From Salticus scenicus (Eukaryota; Arthropoda; Arachnida; Araneae; Salticidae), in assembly GCA_963930645.1 (NCBI GenBank), contig OZ005650.1, positions 228,986,188 to 229,050,187 of the forward strand: 64,000 nucleotides of DNA, given 5' to 3'. Of the stretch, positions 44,541 through 54,893 are shown piece by piece. The translations under genes were made by a program, and so were the position numbers. A model generated the notes under the pieces. It was not told where the DNA came from, made no database searches, and saw nothing but the letters and a program-made list of their open reading frames with translations. Each line of letters opens with the position of its first letter. Position 1 is the first letter of the stretch.

Positions 44541-44800
44541 GAAAATGATTTTGTCTTAGTAAAATTTGAAGGGAAACATATCCTTATGTAGCGGTTGTTA
44601 TTGAAATAAACAGTGGAATTCAACAACTTTTTCTGAATTACCCCACAAAAAGATGCTATTTACAAAAGTTTGTGTATCATAAAACAGAAGAAAAATACAT
44701 AACAGACAGTAAAAACACTTTAGTGAAATTGCCTCAACCTGCAATCGATCAGAAAAATATTCAATCACATTCATCAACTTTAATGTCTTTTGTTTTTAAT
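44541..44800 (+). pseudogene. Element-encoded ORF fragment, part 2
   Basis: The frame of part 1 continues with ENDFVLVKFEGKH. After a one-base shift it gives YVAVVIEINSGIQQLFLNYP and NTLVKLPQPAIDQ. The pattern FVLVKFEGK...HYVG-V-E followed by KLP-P occurs, to my knowledge, near the C-terminus of some insect and cnidarian transposon-derived proteins, but I cannot name the family securely. Confidence 0.45.
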
Positions 44801-45139
44801 TTTTATATAATATTTAGTTTAAAATAATTAATACAATACTGTTTATGTACATATTCCATTTTCAATTAAAATGAGCTGTCTTTGTATAAGTATTGCAACT
44901 CTAGTTTTCGTATTCATTTTTATCTGTTCCATTAGAACAACGTGATATCTCTATAGACTCTAACACAGGGGACTAATGGGACAAGTGCAATAGTGTAAAG
45001 GGCAAAATTAACAGTTGCCACCGGCCACATGGCGACTAAGTAAAAAAATATGGCGATTAAAAATTATGCATTGATCGCCACTTAAGTCGTCACTTTTTGT
45101 GATCATTAAAATATTCTAAAAATCGAGCGACGATAGGCA

Positions 45140-45590
45140 ATCGATGCCTTGTGATTTCCAATCTTTTTCCATCCATGGCATAAATGTCAATGTTCATTTT
45201 AAACTTGCTTTATTATATTCCACAACCTATAAAGAAGTAGAATTGTTTAATATATCTCACTCATATAATTTTTTGGACTTCACCCTAACGATCTGTGATC
45301 ACACAGCTTATAGAAAGCTTTATAATTTCTAATCATTCTGCATTTGCCACAAAAATATAAATATCTATTTTAAACTTGCTTTATTAGATTCTAGAATCTG
45401 TAAAGAAGTAGAATTGTTTAATATCTCACTCATAATTATTGTATTCCCCCCCCCCTTTCTCTAACGATAGGCAATCACATGCTACACTGAAGCCTTGTGA
45501 TTTACAATCTTTCTTCATCCATAACATAAATGTAAATATTCATTTTAAACTTTCTTGATTAGATTCTAGAACCTATAAAGAAGTATATAG
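45140..45590. repeat. Three diverged direct repeats inside the hAT-like element
   Basis: Segments starting near 45140, 45330 and 45465 share TTTTAAACTTGCTTTATTA-like and CTATAAAGAAGTA-like stretches (period about 150-190 bp), separated in two places by runs of C. Confidence 0.7.
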
Positions 45591-46296
45591 ATGTATCCCC
45601 CCCCCCACACACACACACATGTGCACTCCATTTCAACTAGCAGTTAATGATCAAATGTCCTGTAAAGCAAAATCTTTTTCCATTATATCTCCATAGTATT
45701 TAGTGTATATTTAACCCATTTAAGATATTTGACAAATATGTGTATCAAAATTTGATTTGGCTTAAATGTGTATTTTTCAAAAAATTTTGTATTTGCTTTC
45801 TTTTGAGTAGAGATCTTCCTTTTTCCTTCCCATTTTAAAGTAGAAATCTCCCTATTTTTAAAGCTACAAATTTGGCAGCTAAGTAAATTATTTTTAATGA
45901 AGCAGCTAAGTTTCCATACATATACTTTTTAAGAGGAAATATTTTAACTCTATTGAAATAAAATCATTTAAAAATGTGTGTCTTTAGAAATAAGAAAAAA
46001 TAATAAAACTGCTAACTATATTTACACATAACCATGTAAAAGCTTGTGATGATGATAAATCAGCTGATTCATTTACTAGGAAATATCAGTGTGAACTGTG
46101 AATGATAACAGCTTATTTCACTTAAATAAATTGAAAAAAAGTACTACTGAATTATCTGAAAGATAAAAACTTTTGCTGTTATTATTACAGCCCTAAGCAG
46201 ATTTTAATTTAGGATGTGCAATTTAGAATTTTTAAAAAAGAGCGTAATTACAAATTACAAATTCAGTGTCCATGTGTTAATTTTATTATTATATGT

Positions 46297-46576
46297 CAGG
46301 GGCGTAGGAAAGGGAGGGGCTCAGGGGGCTCAAGCCCCCCCTATTTCTTATCATGAAATTTTCTTTTAATGCCAAATGAAAGAATCACCAATTTAAAATT
46401 AAAATTAATGCATTATAAATGCTCATAATTAGTGGTATTTTCTAATTAATACTAATAATTAATGAATATTAATTAACATCTAATTATTAATTGATTTTCT
46501 TAAGATTAATTTTGAGTCATTTTTAAAATGAAATTTTTTGAGCCCCTCCCATGATTTTTGAATTGCCACGCCCCTG
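46297..46576. mobile_element. MITE, 280 bp, TTATATGT duplication, nested
   Basis: The ends are CAGGGGCGT on both sides (inverted) and are flanked by the exact 8-bp repeat TTATATGT (46289-46296; 46577-46584), as for hAT elements. AGGGGCTC motifs follow inside each end. It sits entirely within the hAT-like element at 44996-46759, so it is younger. Confidence 0.9.
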
Positions 46577-46788
46577 TTATATGTATTTCTTATTTTTCTT
46601 GTGGTGATTATACCAGAAAATGGTGACAATGCTTTTTGCAGTCTGAAAGAAGTAGTCTTATCAAGTGAAAAGTGGCCACTAATTTAAAAAAGTGGCTACT
46701 AATGAAACTGACAGTACCGGCCACTGGCCACTAATGAATTTTCCCAGTTTTGCCCTTTACAATAGTGCATAAATGTCATTATATATTT

Positions 46789-47032
46789 AAACAACAAATG
46801 CTATTTGTTCCAATTTTTTTTTTTTTTTTTTTTCATAAAGCCAATATTTCTTTTCTTATGCATAAAAAAACTAGACAGAAATTAGTTGATTTCTTTTTAG
46901 AATAATTAATAATTTTAAAATTGTCCCATTAGCCCTCATTGTCCCCCTAATTGTTTTTATATTTCTTAAACAACAACTGCTATCTCTTCTAATTATATTT
47001 TTAAATCCAATATTTCTTTTATTATGCATTAA

Positions 47033-47069
<37 letters not shown>

Positions 47070-47135
47070 TTGATTGATTTCTTTTCAAAATAATTAATAC
47101 TTTAATATTGTACCATCAGCCTCCCCCCCCCCTTT
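46789..47135. repeat. Tandem duplication, ~179-bp unit, two copies
   Basis: 46789-46960 and 46968-47135 match through AAACAACAA(A/C)TGCTAT, CCAATATTTCTTTT, GATTTCTTTT and ATTGT(C/A)CCAT stretches. The first copy includes the right end of the outer TIR transposon, so part of that end is duplicated. A long A run expanded within the second. Confidence 0.75.
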
Positions 47136-47572
47136 CATTATATTAATTACTCAATCAGAAATAAAATAATATAGGCATGGTATATTTTAATCTGATATCT
47201 TGGATAGTTCAAGATCGTAGATTTGTAACAACACTGTTTGGAGAATTGGTATGCATAACAGAAATAATAAACACATAATCATGTCTTTAAAAGGCAAGTT
47301 TTTACAAGGCATTCCGCAAAAAGACAGGCTTTTTAAAATACTTCATAGAAACTCTAAATCAAAGAATATAATTATTTTTCTTGTATAAAGCTATCTCATT
47401 TGAAACTGTCAATGTTGTGGATTTTGGGAGTTTGTTAATCATTTCATATTAAATAAAAATATTAGAATTATACACAATATATTTTAAAGGCAATATTAAC
47501 TAGCATTAGCAAACAAATACATCAGAGAGAGAAAAAAAAAATTTAATTATGGAAATTAAACGTAAAATAATA

Positions 47573-47640
47573 CCTGCAACACTGGACACGCCTAAATTTC
47601 GAATCAAAAGATTCACATTACATTCTAATAAACAATAAAC
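47573..47640 (-). other. Candidate donor of the non-coding first exon of the claudin-like gene
   Basis: On the minus strand CAG followed by GTATTA at 47577-47572 is a good donor. It is preceded (47600-47960) by DNA with more CpG than elsewhere. Because the coding exon at 41340 starts with an acceptor 10 bp before the ATG, a leader exon is required, and this is the best candidate I see. A transcript would be needed to confirm it. Confidence 0.3.
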
Positions 47641-48096
47641 AAAAGCATTCGGTTACCATATCAACCGTAACAGTTAAATAAAGTTGAAGTTCAGGAGTTT
47701 TGCAGAAAAGAAAAGACAGAATGGAGGACAACTCAATGTCAATCCGAAGTGTCCACAAATACGAAAATTCTAAAATTATCCCCAAAAAACTTAACCACTT
47801 TCTAATGTCTCCATTAATTTATGTAGGTAGCGGAATTTTGGAGGTAACGAAAGCGGGACCAAAAAACTCAGATTTCTGAAGACAGTCCTCGGAGGAAGGA
47901 TAGATATGGATAGGGCGAGAGCTCGTTTAAGTGAAGCTCCAACTGTAACCGGTTCAGCCATATTGGTGCACTCAAAACATTTACGAAAAACGTGTTGGGT
48001 AGTGCAAATTATGATCTATTTTATTAGTGTTTTTCTTACGAATCAAAGTTTCATTTTAAAATTTTAGCGTATTTATAATTATACGTATATGAAAAA

Positions 48097-48170
48097 TGTC
48101 GTCTTGTTCGGCATTTGGCTGTACTAATAGACCATCAAAGAAAATTCCGGGGATAACTTTTCAATAACTT
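48097..48170 (+). pseudogene. THAP zinc-finger fragment, copy 1
   Basis: ATG followed by SSCSAFGCTNRPSKKIPGIT matches the N-terminus of THAP domains (M-x-x-C-x2-4-C, then G-I-T-F). The frame then breaks; KDEKCWF appears one frame over. Only the first third of the roughly 90-residue DNA-binding domain is left before a SINE-like unit begins. Confidence 0.65.
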
Positions 48171-48174
48171 TGAA

Positions 48175-48350
48175 AGATGAGAAATGCTGGTTTTGAACCC
48201 AGGTCGTATTCATCTACACAGCTGTTCCCATTGTTTTCTCTGCAATTCAGTACATACATGATAGGACTCTTCAGAAAGACATCCCCCTACAGAGGAGGGT
48301 ATCTCCTTTGAGACCGAGGTCGTAGATAATTGGACTTAACACAAGCACCA
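48175..48350 (+). repeat. SINE-like repeat, copy in the THAP fragment
   Basis: It starts with TTTGAACCCAGGTCG and continues TTTTCTCTGCAATTCAGTAC, then CATCCCCCTACAGAGGAGGG and TAATTGG. It matches the unit at 59405-59575 at the same landmarks (CCCAGGTCG; TTTTCTCC; ACATTCCCCCTCGAG; CAATTGG). Confidence 0.6.
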
Positions 48351-48650
48351 ATACCATTTTTGAAATTAGTTAATTTTCAGTAAATATATATATATATATA
48401 TATATTATATAATGCGTTTGATAATAATAGAAAAGAATGAGAACGAAGAATAGTTAGTCAATTAAATCACCACAGAAACATACACAGGCCAAACTAAGTA
48501 ACTAGTTATCTTGATTGATTTATTGATCTAAATTGATTTAATTTATATATATATATATATGTAGATAGATAGATAGAAAATTAACTAATTTAAAAAATGG
48601 TGTTGGTGCTTGGGTAAATTATTGGCCCAATTATCTACATCAGGGAGAGG
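48318..48650. repeat. Inverted repeat around TA/GATA microsatellites
   Basis: GTAGATAATTGG and TTAGTTAATTTTC stretches at 48321-48379 recur inverted at 48578-48646. TA and GATA microsatellites plus a short AT-rich stretch lie between. The left arm is the tail of the SINE-like unit, so this may be two unit tails facing each other. Confidence 0.6.
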
Positions 48651-48659
48651 GGGGGGGGG

Positions 48660-50120
48660 GGAGGGTTGTTATTTTTTGCATTGAATATTAAAGCGCCTAG
48701 TTTCATTTCTAATTTTTTACAAAAATTTGCAATGTAGATTCTTTTTTTTTATTAATATTATTATTATTCAAACAAAATTGTTTGTTTTTATTGCATAAGA
48801 AAACAAATTGCCACAAGTAACTCATTCAAGTGCAAGGGTTTAAAACAATTGATATGAAATAAAACAATTTTTTCATATCATTATAACTAACAGGGATCAA
48901 GAAAACTATTTTAGAAGGATTTTATCAACTTCTATATACTTGCCAACCTTTTAGTTAAAAAAAAAAAAAAAAAAAAAGTATATTTTAAAAATTGACATTT
49001 TAAACAATATAGACTGAATTTATATAAATATATAATTGATAAAAAGGGAAATATATGAATATTTACATAAGATTTTCTAAAAATAGTAATATTCTTTAAA
49101 TAAATAGCCCATTTTTCAAATAAAATATTGAGGTATATTAAAGAATTAATTTCAAATCCCAAAAATAGAACAAAGAAAATATCATCGCCTTACATTTGTA
49201 GCAGATTTTGTTTTATTAAAGAAAGAACAATTAAATTGTTCATAACAATTTTAAATTAAATTTTCATTAAATTTCAGATAATGAGGATCAGAATTTAGTT
49301 TTTTATTTTGTTATCTTGCAGAAAATACACTCATAATGACTATGTAAATATATTTAATTACAAAAGCATTATTTAAAAAACCCAAACACTTAAAATTATT
49401 TTGAGATAATTAAAATCAATATTGCAAATTTTACACTTACATTTAATAAGCCTCACAGCATAGCAACGCTACCTGTTGGGGAATTTACTGCAAAGTGTTA
49501 TCAGGATAAAATCCCATTAAGATCCAATTAAATATAAAATTTTATGAAATTATGCACAACAGAAGATGAAATATAGCTGTATCTTAAATGGGAAGAATAT
49601 GCATAGTAGCGCCACCTGATGGGCGATTTACTCCGAAATATAATCAGTACCAATTCATATGAAGATTTAACTAAATATAAAGTTTTGTGGAATTCCGCCC
49701 ATTACTTAATGAGATACAGCACCCACAAATTTTGATAACACATACACGATACACAGTCAGACTTGCATTTTTAAAAATAGTCAAATCATTTTCAAAGCTT
49801 TACAAAACATGTAAATGCATCAAAAATTTTCACGAATTCAACACTTTCTTCTTCTGAATAGAAGAAAATAATAAAAATCATTATTTTTATCATTATCACA
49901 GTTTCAAATAGAAAGCAACCTATGTTCTCGCCAATTTAACATAATCTTAAAAACTATATTTCTTATAAGTTTTTAGCTTTTTCAATGTGATATTTAACTT
50001 TAAATAAGAAAGTTTTTCCAGGCCGCTGTGTCGTGTAATTTTATAGCATGAAAAAGGAAAAGAATATTTAACGATGAAATGCTCCTGCTTTTATTTCATT
50101 ATAAAAAAAAATTAAAATAA
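48660..50120. other. AT-rich DNA with a tandem dimer at 49455-49745
   Basis: Two diverged ~130-bp units contain CTACCTGTTGGGGAATTTACT (49470) and CCACCTGATGGGCGATTTACT (49613), then AAATATAAA(A/G)TTTT. Each looks like an arthropod repeat with a GGTGGCGCTA-like core; similar text appears near 39470. Elsewhere I see only homopolymer runs and no gene. Confidence 0.55.
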
Positions 50121-50140
50121 TCTGGTGTGTCACTTACACG

Positions 50141-51189
50141 ACTTTCTCTTATCCTGAAATTTAATACTATAAATAGAGGTTGGAGATTAAGAGGTAAGAT
50201 AATGATGTTATGTAAACCTATATTAAACAATTCAAATTAGGCTTCGGGAGAAATTTATATGATAATTAGTTCTGTGTGAGGGGGGCTACCGCCCCCCTCA
50301 ACCCGCCGTTTCATTAATGCACCTACATTTATATAGAATTTAATTCGGTTATTAAAAAATAATTCTGTTTTTAAAAAATAATTTATTAAAATTATTATTT
50401 AAAAAAATTATCTTTTATGATAATGTAGACGATTTCCTTATTAGAGAAGTAGTATACACCAAATATCCAAAAAAAAAGTCCATTTTATTCTCAATATTTA
50501 AAAAAAGAAAAGAAAAAAGAAAGAAAGAAAAAAAAAGGATTTTTTTGTTAAAAGTTAAAAAAATCATAACTTTGTTTTAAATTATCGCAGATCAATGGTT
50601 CAACCATTCGTGTTAAAGGTACTGGCGAGCTCTTTTGAAAGATACCCCTCATGAAAATTTACTCCCCTCGAGGGGGGACTTCCCCCCCCCCCCAGGGGGA
50701 GAGGCGAGGCTCCTGCATACACAATATTTTTTCCCCTGTTGACTATCTCTATTACAAAAAATATATATTCGTTTCATTTGGTTTAGTGCAGTCTATAGAT
50801 GTTAAACTCTACTTACCTGCAATTTCCCCCATAGACGTAATGTATTTGAATACTTTTGAGTGTCCCTGTACACGAACCATTTGCTTGATCTTAACGAAAA
50901 GTTTAGAGTAGCATCCTTATATGATACAAATTTAGAATACCAAGTTTGAACTTTCTGCCATAATTTGTTTTTGAGATATGCTGATAACAGACAGACACAC
51001 ACGCAGACTCGCACACACAGACTCACACACACAGACTCACACACACAGAGACACACACACAGACCTACACACAGACCATTTTCTAAAAACATGATTTTCG
51101 TATTCAGGAGACCTCAGAACATGTAAATATAACAAAAACTCGCGTTCGAAATTTTGACCCAAAAACAATACTTATGGGTAAGAGAAAGT
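50141..51189 (-). mobile_element. ~1 kb TIR element, family R1k, copy 2
   Basis: An inverted copy of 19369-20315, 1049 bp long, with ends ACTTTCTCTTATCC and GGGTAAGAGAAAGT. The extra length is mainly a CACACAGA microsatellite (about 50993-51076). Outside the short TIR, a longer conserved end (TCTGGTGTGTCAC) precedes 50141 and, inverted, follows 20315, so the true border on that side may lie about 20 bp further out. Confidence 0.78.
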
Positions 51190-51575
51190 AAAAAAAAAGA
51201 TTGATACACTAAACAAAAAATATTTCTCAGTATTTTTGAAGGATAAACCGTGATTTATACCGTTTTTTCGTACGTTTATCACTAACGGCAATAGAATTTA
51301 AGCGAATGTTTTGGGTGCACAGTTAAAGGGACACGAGTTAAAGGGACCTGATACAGTTACTTCACTCTTTCTCCATTGAAAACCGGCTCTCGCCGTCTCC
51401 ATTCTTATCCTTCCTCCGAGAGACAGTCACCATTTTTGACACTTGTAATCATAGATATAATTTATATAGATCTATCATCCCCATGTTAACGAGCAAAGAT
51501 TTTTGATGCCGAAAAAGTTTTTTGGCATCAGCCATTAGAGAGTTAAAACTCGAAAACAGTAATAGAATAGAATGG
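51190..51575. other. Flank of the LINE: remains of a THAP-type locus
   Basis: A stretch at 51388-51430 (CTCTCGCC, TTATCCTTCCTCCGAG, GACAG) matches 47880-47925 in inverted orientation, next to the other THAP fragment. Taking out the LINE joins this sequence to the THAP start at 56843. It is probably the 5' side of a THAP element or gene copy. Confidence 0.4.
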
Positions 51576-51587
51576 TAATGAATTTTG
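51576..51587 (+). repeat. Left target site duplication of the LINE
   Basis: TAATGAATTTTG, identical to 56828-56839. Confidence 0.9.
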
Positions 51588-51763
51588 GGTGTTTACTTTC
51601 CCGGCTACTGCCGCGTTGCTGGTTTTCCTTCGCGGTGAGTGTTGTTTGGATTTTGTCCCGGCTTTCGAGTCGAAAGTTGGTAAGTTTTTTGCTTTTTCCT
51701 TTTCTTTCACGCTTAGGAGTGTGAGTTTGTCTTTATTTTCTGTCGCGGGGATTTTCTTCTCGC

Positions 51764-53035
51764 TTGTTATCACTTGGCCACATGTCCGGAGGCGGTTCCC
51801 TTGATAGGCCGCCATGTTCATTGAATCACTTTTCCAACGCCAGTGGGTTGGCAGATTCGCTTAGTATTGCCCTAAACGACGGGTATGACTCCATTGTTAT
51901 AATCATCGCTGCTAAAAATGGCTCAATACCACATGCCCATCCTAAAACTTTAAAAGATGAAGTTACCAATATTGTTGTGGATAACAGAGTCATTGAGGAC
52001 TTAAAACTAACCAGGCAGGGTAAACTGCTGATAACAACTAAATCAGTTGCTGCTGCCCAAAAACTGCTTAGCATCAATTCGCTATTGGGGGTCGCTGTGG
52101 ACCCATATGTAATTACCGATACCATTTCGTCAAGCTTTTTGTTGCACAATATCGAGACAAGTGTGTCCTGTGTTGACATCACCGATGAGCTTGCGGTCCA
52201 AGGGCTAGCGGCCTTGGAGGTCCGCCGCTTTATGAAGAAATCACAGGGTGAAGAAACACCCACCCAAACCGTCCTGGTTACGCTAATTGGCACTAACCTT
52301 CCGGCAAGCGTGAAATTGTGGTATGTTCGCCACACTGTCACCCCCTTCTATGACCGGCCTCGTGCCTGCCTCAATTGTCACAGGTTCGGGCACTCGACAA
52401 AATCATGTCGGAGCCAAAAGCTCTGTGCTCGATGTGCTGAACATCATTCGGAGGAGTGTACGGCTGCATCCCCTAAATGCATTAACTGCAAGGGATCACA
52501 CACAGCATCTGACAAAGCATGCCCGGAGTACAAAAAGGAAGCTGAAATCCAAAAATTTAGAACTGAGAACCACCTCACAATGTCGGAAGCGAGGCGCATT
52601 TACAAGGAATCAAGGAAAACTTCAAATAGGTCGTTTGCGACGGTGGCGGCTAGCAGCCCACAAGACGCTGTGTCTAATGCCGATCTCCACACGGCCCTAC
52701 AGGGCATTACTGAACACTTTACCAACATGGTCCAAACCCTCGTTGCTGAGTTCCAGCAATCACTGCAAGTGCTGGCTGAAGCTATCTTTCAGCCTCTCTC
52801 TGAAATTATGCAGGCGGTACAACCAAAAAAGACATCAGAGACTGCCCTGGCGGATGTGTTTACTGAAGTCCTCCGGAAAAAGTCGAAGAAGTTGCGCTTG
52901 CAGCCCCAAGATTCAACCATCATGAATTCTTCCTTGTCTCGCCTTGCACATGATCCCTCCACTTCTATGGATACCTCGTCGCAAGACCCGCCTCGCCCTG
53001 GTGTTTCGACGGACAAGTCTCCCCCGGTGGGATAG
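51764..53035 (+). CDS. LINE ORF1, gag-like RNA-binding protein, 423 aa, intact
   Basis: The protein binds the element RNA and forms the ribonucleoprotein used for retrotransposition. Three CCHC knuckles stand in a row at about residues 200-250: CLNCHRFGHSTKSC, CARCAEHHSEEC and CINCKGSHTASDKAC. The region before them resembles the RNA-recognition-like part of Jockey-group ORF1 (LAALEVRRFMKK; PFYDRPRACLN). A helical, glutamine-rich stretch and a basic tail follow. The first ATG is 51764; ATG 51782 (MSGGGS) is an alternative start. It ends 77 bp before the ATG of ORF2. Confidence 0.9.
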   Translation: MLSLGHMSGGGSLDRPPCSLNHFSNASGLADSLSIALNDGYDSIVIIIAAKNGSIPHAHPKTLKDEVTNIVVDNRVIEDLKLTRQGKLLITTKSVAAAQKLLSINSLLGVAVDPYVITDTISSSFLLHNIETSVSCVDITDELAVQGLAALEVRRFMKKSQGEETPTQTVLVTLIGTNLPASVKLWYVRHTVTPFYDRPRACLNCHRFGHSTKSCRSQKLCARCAEHHSEECTAASPKCINCKGSHTASDKACPEYKKEAEIQKFRTENHLTMSEARRIYKESRKTSNRSFATVAASSPQDAVSNADLHTALQGITEHFTNMVQTLVAEFQQSLQVLAEAIFQPLSEIMQAVQPKKTSETALADVFTEVLRKKSKKLRLQPQDSTIMNSSLSRLAHDPSTSMDTSSQDPPRPGVSTDKSPPVG

Positions 53036-53111
53036 CGTGCCATGGCTTACGGTGCTCTCACGGGTAAGTCCCCTTTTCTGTTGTTTCCCTCTTTATTTGT
53101 TTCTGTTTTTT

Positions 53112-53567
53112 ATGGGTTTTAGCAATTTTCTTGTACAATGGAACTGCCGCAGTCTTAGGGCTAATGGTCATTGGCTCCGCTCTACCCCTGAGCTCCATGC
53201 CCGGCTGCTTTGCCTTCAGGAAACATTCTTGTCTCCCCAGGATACTTTTGTCGTCCCTGACATGACGGTGTACAGGGCTGATAGAGTTGATACTCGCGGT
53301 GGTGGTCTCCTCACTGCTGTTCACACCTCAATGGCTTCCTACCTGGCTATTTTCCCTCCTTGCCCTGTCCAGGACTTCGAAGTTCTTGGGGTCAAAGTTT
53401 TCTTGGATAACTGCTGGACACTTGTACTGAACTGCTACTCCCCTTCAGGCAACTTCCCGTCGGGTTGGCTATGGCTTACTGAAATCCTATCCTCGGAGAA
53501 TCCCCCCGTTATTATAGTCGATGACTTCAATATCAACATCCTTTCCCGCTCCCCCCCCCGTCCCTAG
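53112..53567 (+). pseudogene. LINE ORF2, apurinic-type endonuclease, N-terminal part
   Basis: The likely start is ATG 53112 (MGFSNFLVQWNCRSLRANGH), where the usual N-terminal endonuclease motif begins. LCLQET (catalytic E), TRGGGLLTAV and VIIVDDFNIN (normally G-D-F-N) follow. The frame runs into a stop at 53567 because of a length change in the run of C at 53551-53560. The enzyme nicks target DNA to prime reverse transcription. Confidence 0.88.
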
Positions 53568-54893
53568 GCGGGTCCAACTTCTGCTTGACTGGGCTAGCGC
53601 CCAGGATGTTTGTGTTCTGAACTTCGATCACCCCACTCGCTCTGGCTCTTTCGGTTCCTCCTCCCTTTTAGACCTCACCATGCTGTCTCCCTCAATTCAG
53701 TCTAGAATTAGATTTTACGTCCACCCTGACTTGTTCGATTCGGACCACCACCCCATCATTCTCTTGGCCTACTCCCCTGTGGGCCTTCCAACGGCCACTC
53801 GTCGCGTTTACAGCTGGACTAGAGCCTCTGCTGCTCTGAACAAGATAGATAATCTTCCGACTTCTTCTTATCAGGTCTTTGAGCACACTTGCAAAGAGGC
53901 TATGGATTCCACTTCCTCTTACCTGAGTTCGCCTAGTCGCTCGGGCTGTCCTTGGTGGGACTCTACCTGCCGGTCACTCCTGCGTTCGAAGCGGAAACAT
54001 CTCCGCCTTGCCCGGTTGAATTGCTCCAGGGAAGATTGGATTCTCTACAAGAAGTATGCGGCCAAACTTCGAAGGTATGTCAAACAAGCTGCTCGTAGCT
54101 TCTGGGATTCCCTCTGCCAAGGCAGTTGCGAAAGTGGGAGAATCTTCAAAATCCTGAAACGCCTTGCTAGACGTGACCTCCCCTCTGGCGACAATATTAT
54201 CAAAGATCCTGTTCCCATCGCGTCTATCCAAACCCAAGCTCATGCCTTCCTAGAATATTTCTCTAAACCCAACCTTTCCCACCCTATTCCGGTTGATCTT
54301 GGTGATGGGGATCCGATTCTGGACGCCCCCCTTTCCTTGGATGAACTTCGCCACGCTCTAAAACGTTCGCGTCCCACTACTCCAGGCGCTGACGGCATCT
54401 CCATTAAGCTCTTTCAGAAGCTTTCTGAGAAACACCTCGAAGCCCTGCTGAACACCTTTAACCTTTCTTTTGGTTCGGGGGAAATCCCTAACTCCTGGAA
54501 GCTTGCCACCATCGTTCCCATCCGGAAGCCTGGCAAACCTGCCCATCGAGTCGACTCCTACCGCCCGATAGCCCTCACTTCGGCGGGGTGCAAGTTATTG
54601 GAACGCATAATCCTCCGCAGACTCCTTGCTTGGGGCGGGCAGCGGCACTTGTTCCACCAAGATCATTTTGGATTCATACCTACTAGGGACTGCACCCTAG
54701 CTTTATGCACGTTTATAAACGATATTGTCTCGGCCCGCTCTCGTAAATGGTACGTCGCTGCAATCTGTCTTGACATCAAAGCGGCCTATGACTCTGTCCA
54801 TATTGACACACTCATCTACAAACTTGCATCTCTTGGAATTAGAGGCACCATGGGCCATTGGCTAGCTTCGTTCCTGAACTCTCGGGTTATTCC
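53561..54893 (+). pseudogene. LINE ORF2, endonuclease end and reverse transcriptase fingers/palm
   Basis: After the first frameshift the frame 53521-54921 carries SSLLDLTMLS and DLFDSDHHPIIL (the S-D-H motif), closing the endonuclease. The reverse transcriptase blocks TTPGADGISIKLF, DSYRPIALTSAGCKLLERII, FGFIPTRDCTL and ICLDIKAAYDSV (motif A, catalytic D) follow. Around 54885-54896 one base has been lost or gained, and the natural reading continues one frame over, ending this frame early. Confidence 0.88.

Larger units (their letters stand above)
44996..46759. mobile_element. hAT-like element, 1764 bp, CAATAGTG duplication
   Basis: The exact 8-bp duplication CAATAGTG (44988-44995; 46760-46767) flanks inverted ends TAAAGGGCAAAA. 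GGCCAC/GTGGCC motifs follow inside both ends. The interior carries a diverged three-fold direct repeat (about 45140-45590) and a nested MITE (46297-46576). No transposase ORF is recognised. Confidence 0.9.
41862..46945. mobile_element. Outer TIR DNA transposon, host of nested insertions
   Basis: The left end has GGGCCCTAATGGGACAAT and the right end, reverse complemented, GAGGGCTAATGGGACAAT; further GGGACTAATGGGACAA copies lie inside (about 42226, 44968). It carries a broken ORF possibly derived from a transposase (43241-44800). It was later split by the Penelope-like insertion (43361-44526) and the hAT-like element (44996-46759). Exact termini and target duplication are not defined. Confidence 0.6.
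41341..47572 (-). other. Probable 5' intron of the claudin-like gene, filled by nested transposons
   Basis: If the candidate donor at 47574 is used, this whole 6.2-kb stretch is an intron. It consists mostly of the nested set at 41862-46945, plus a small hairpin (41616-41690), a tandem duplication (46789-47130) and a long A run (47034-47063). Confidence 0.45.

Noticed and set aside
51826..52341. Long antisense ORFs in the LINE (also 52323-52925, 55660-56061)
   Set aside because: They overlap ORF1 or ORF2 in other frames, show no domains, and come from the GC-rich codon bias of the element.
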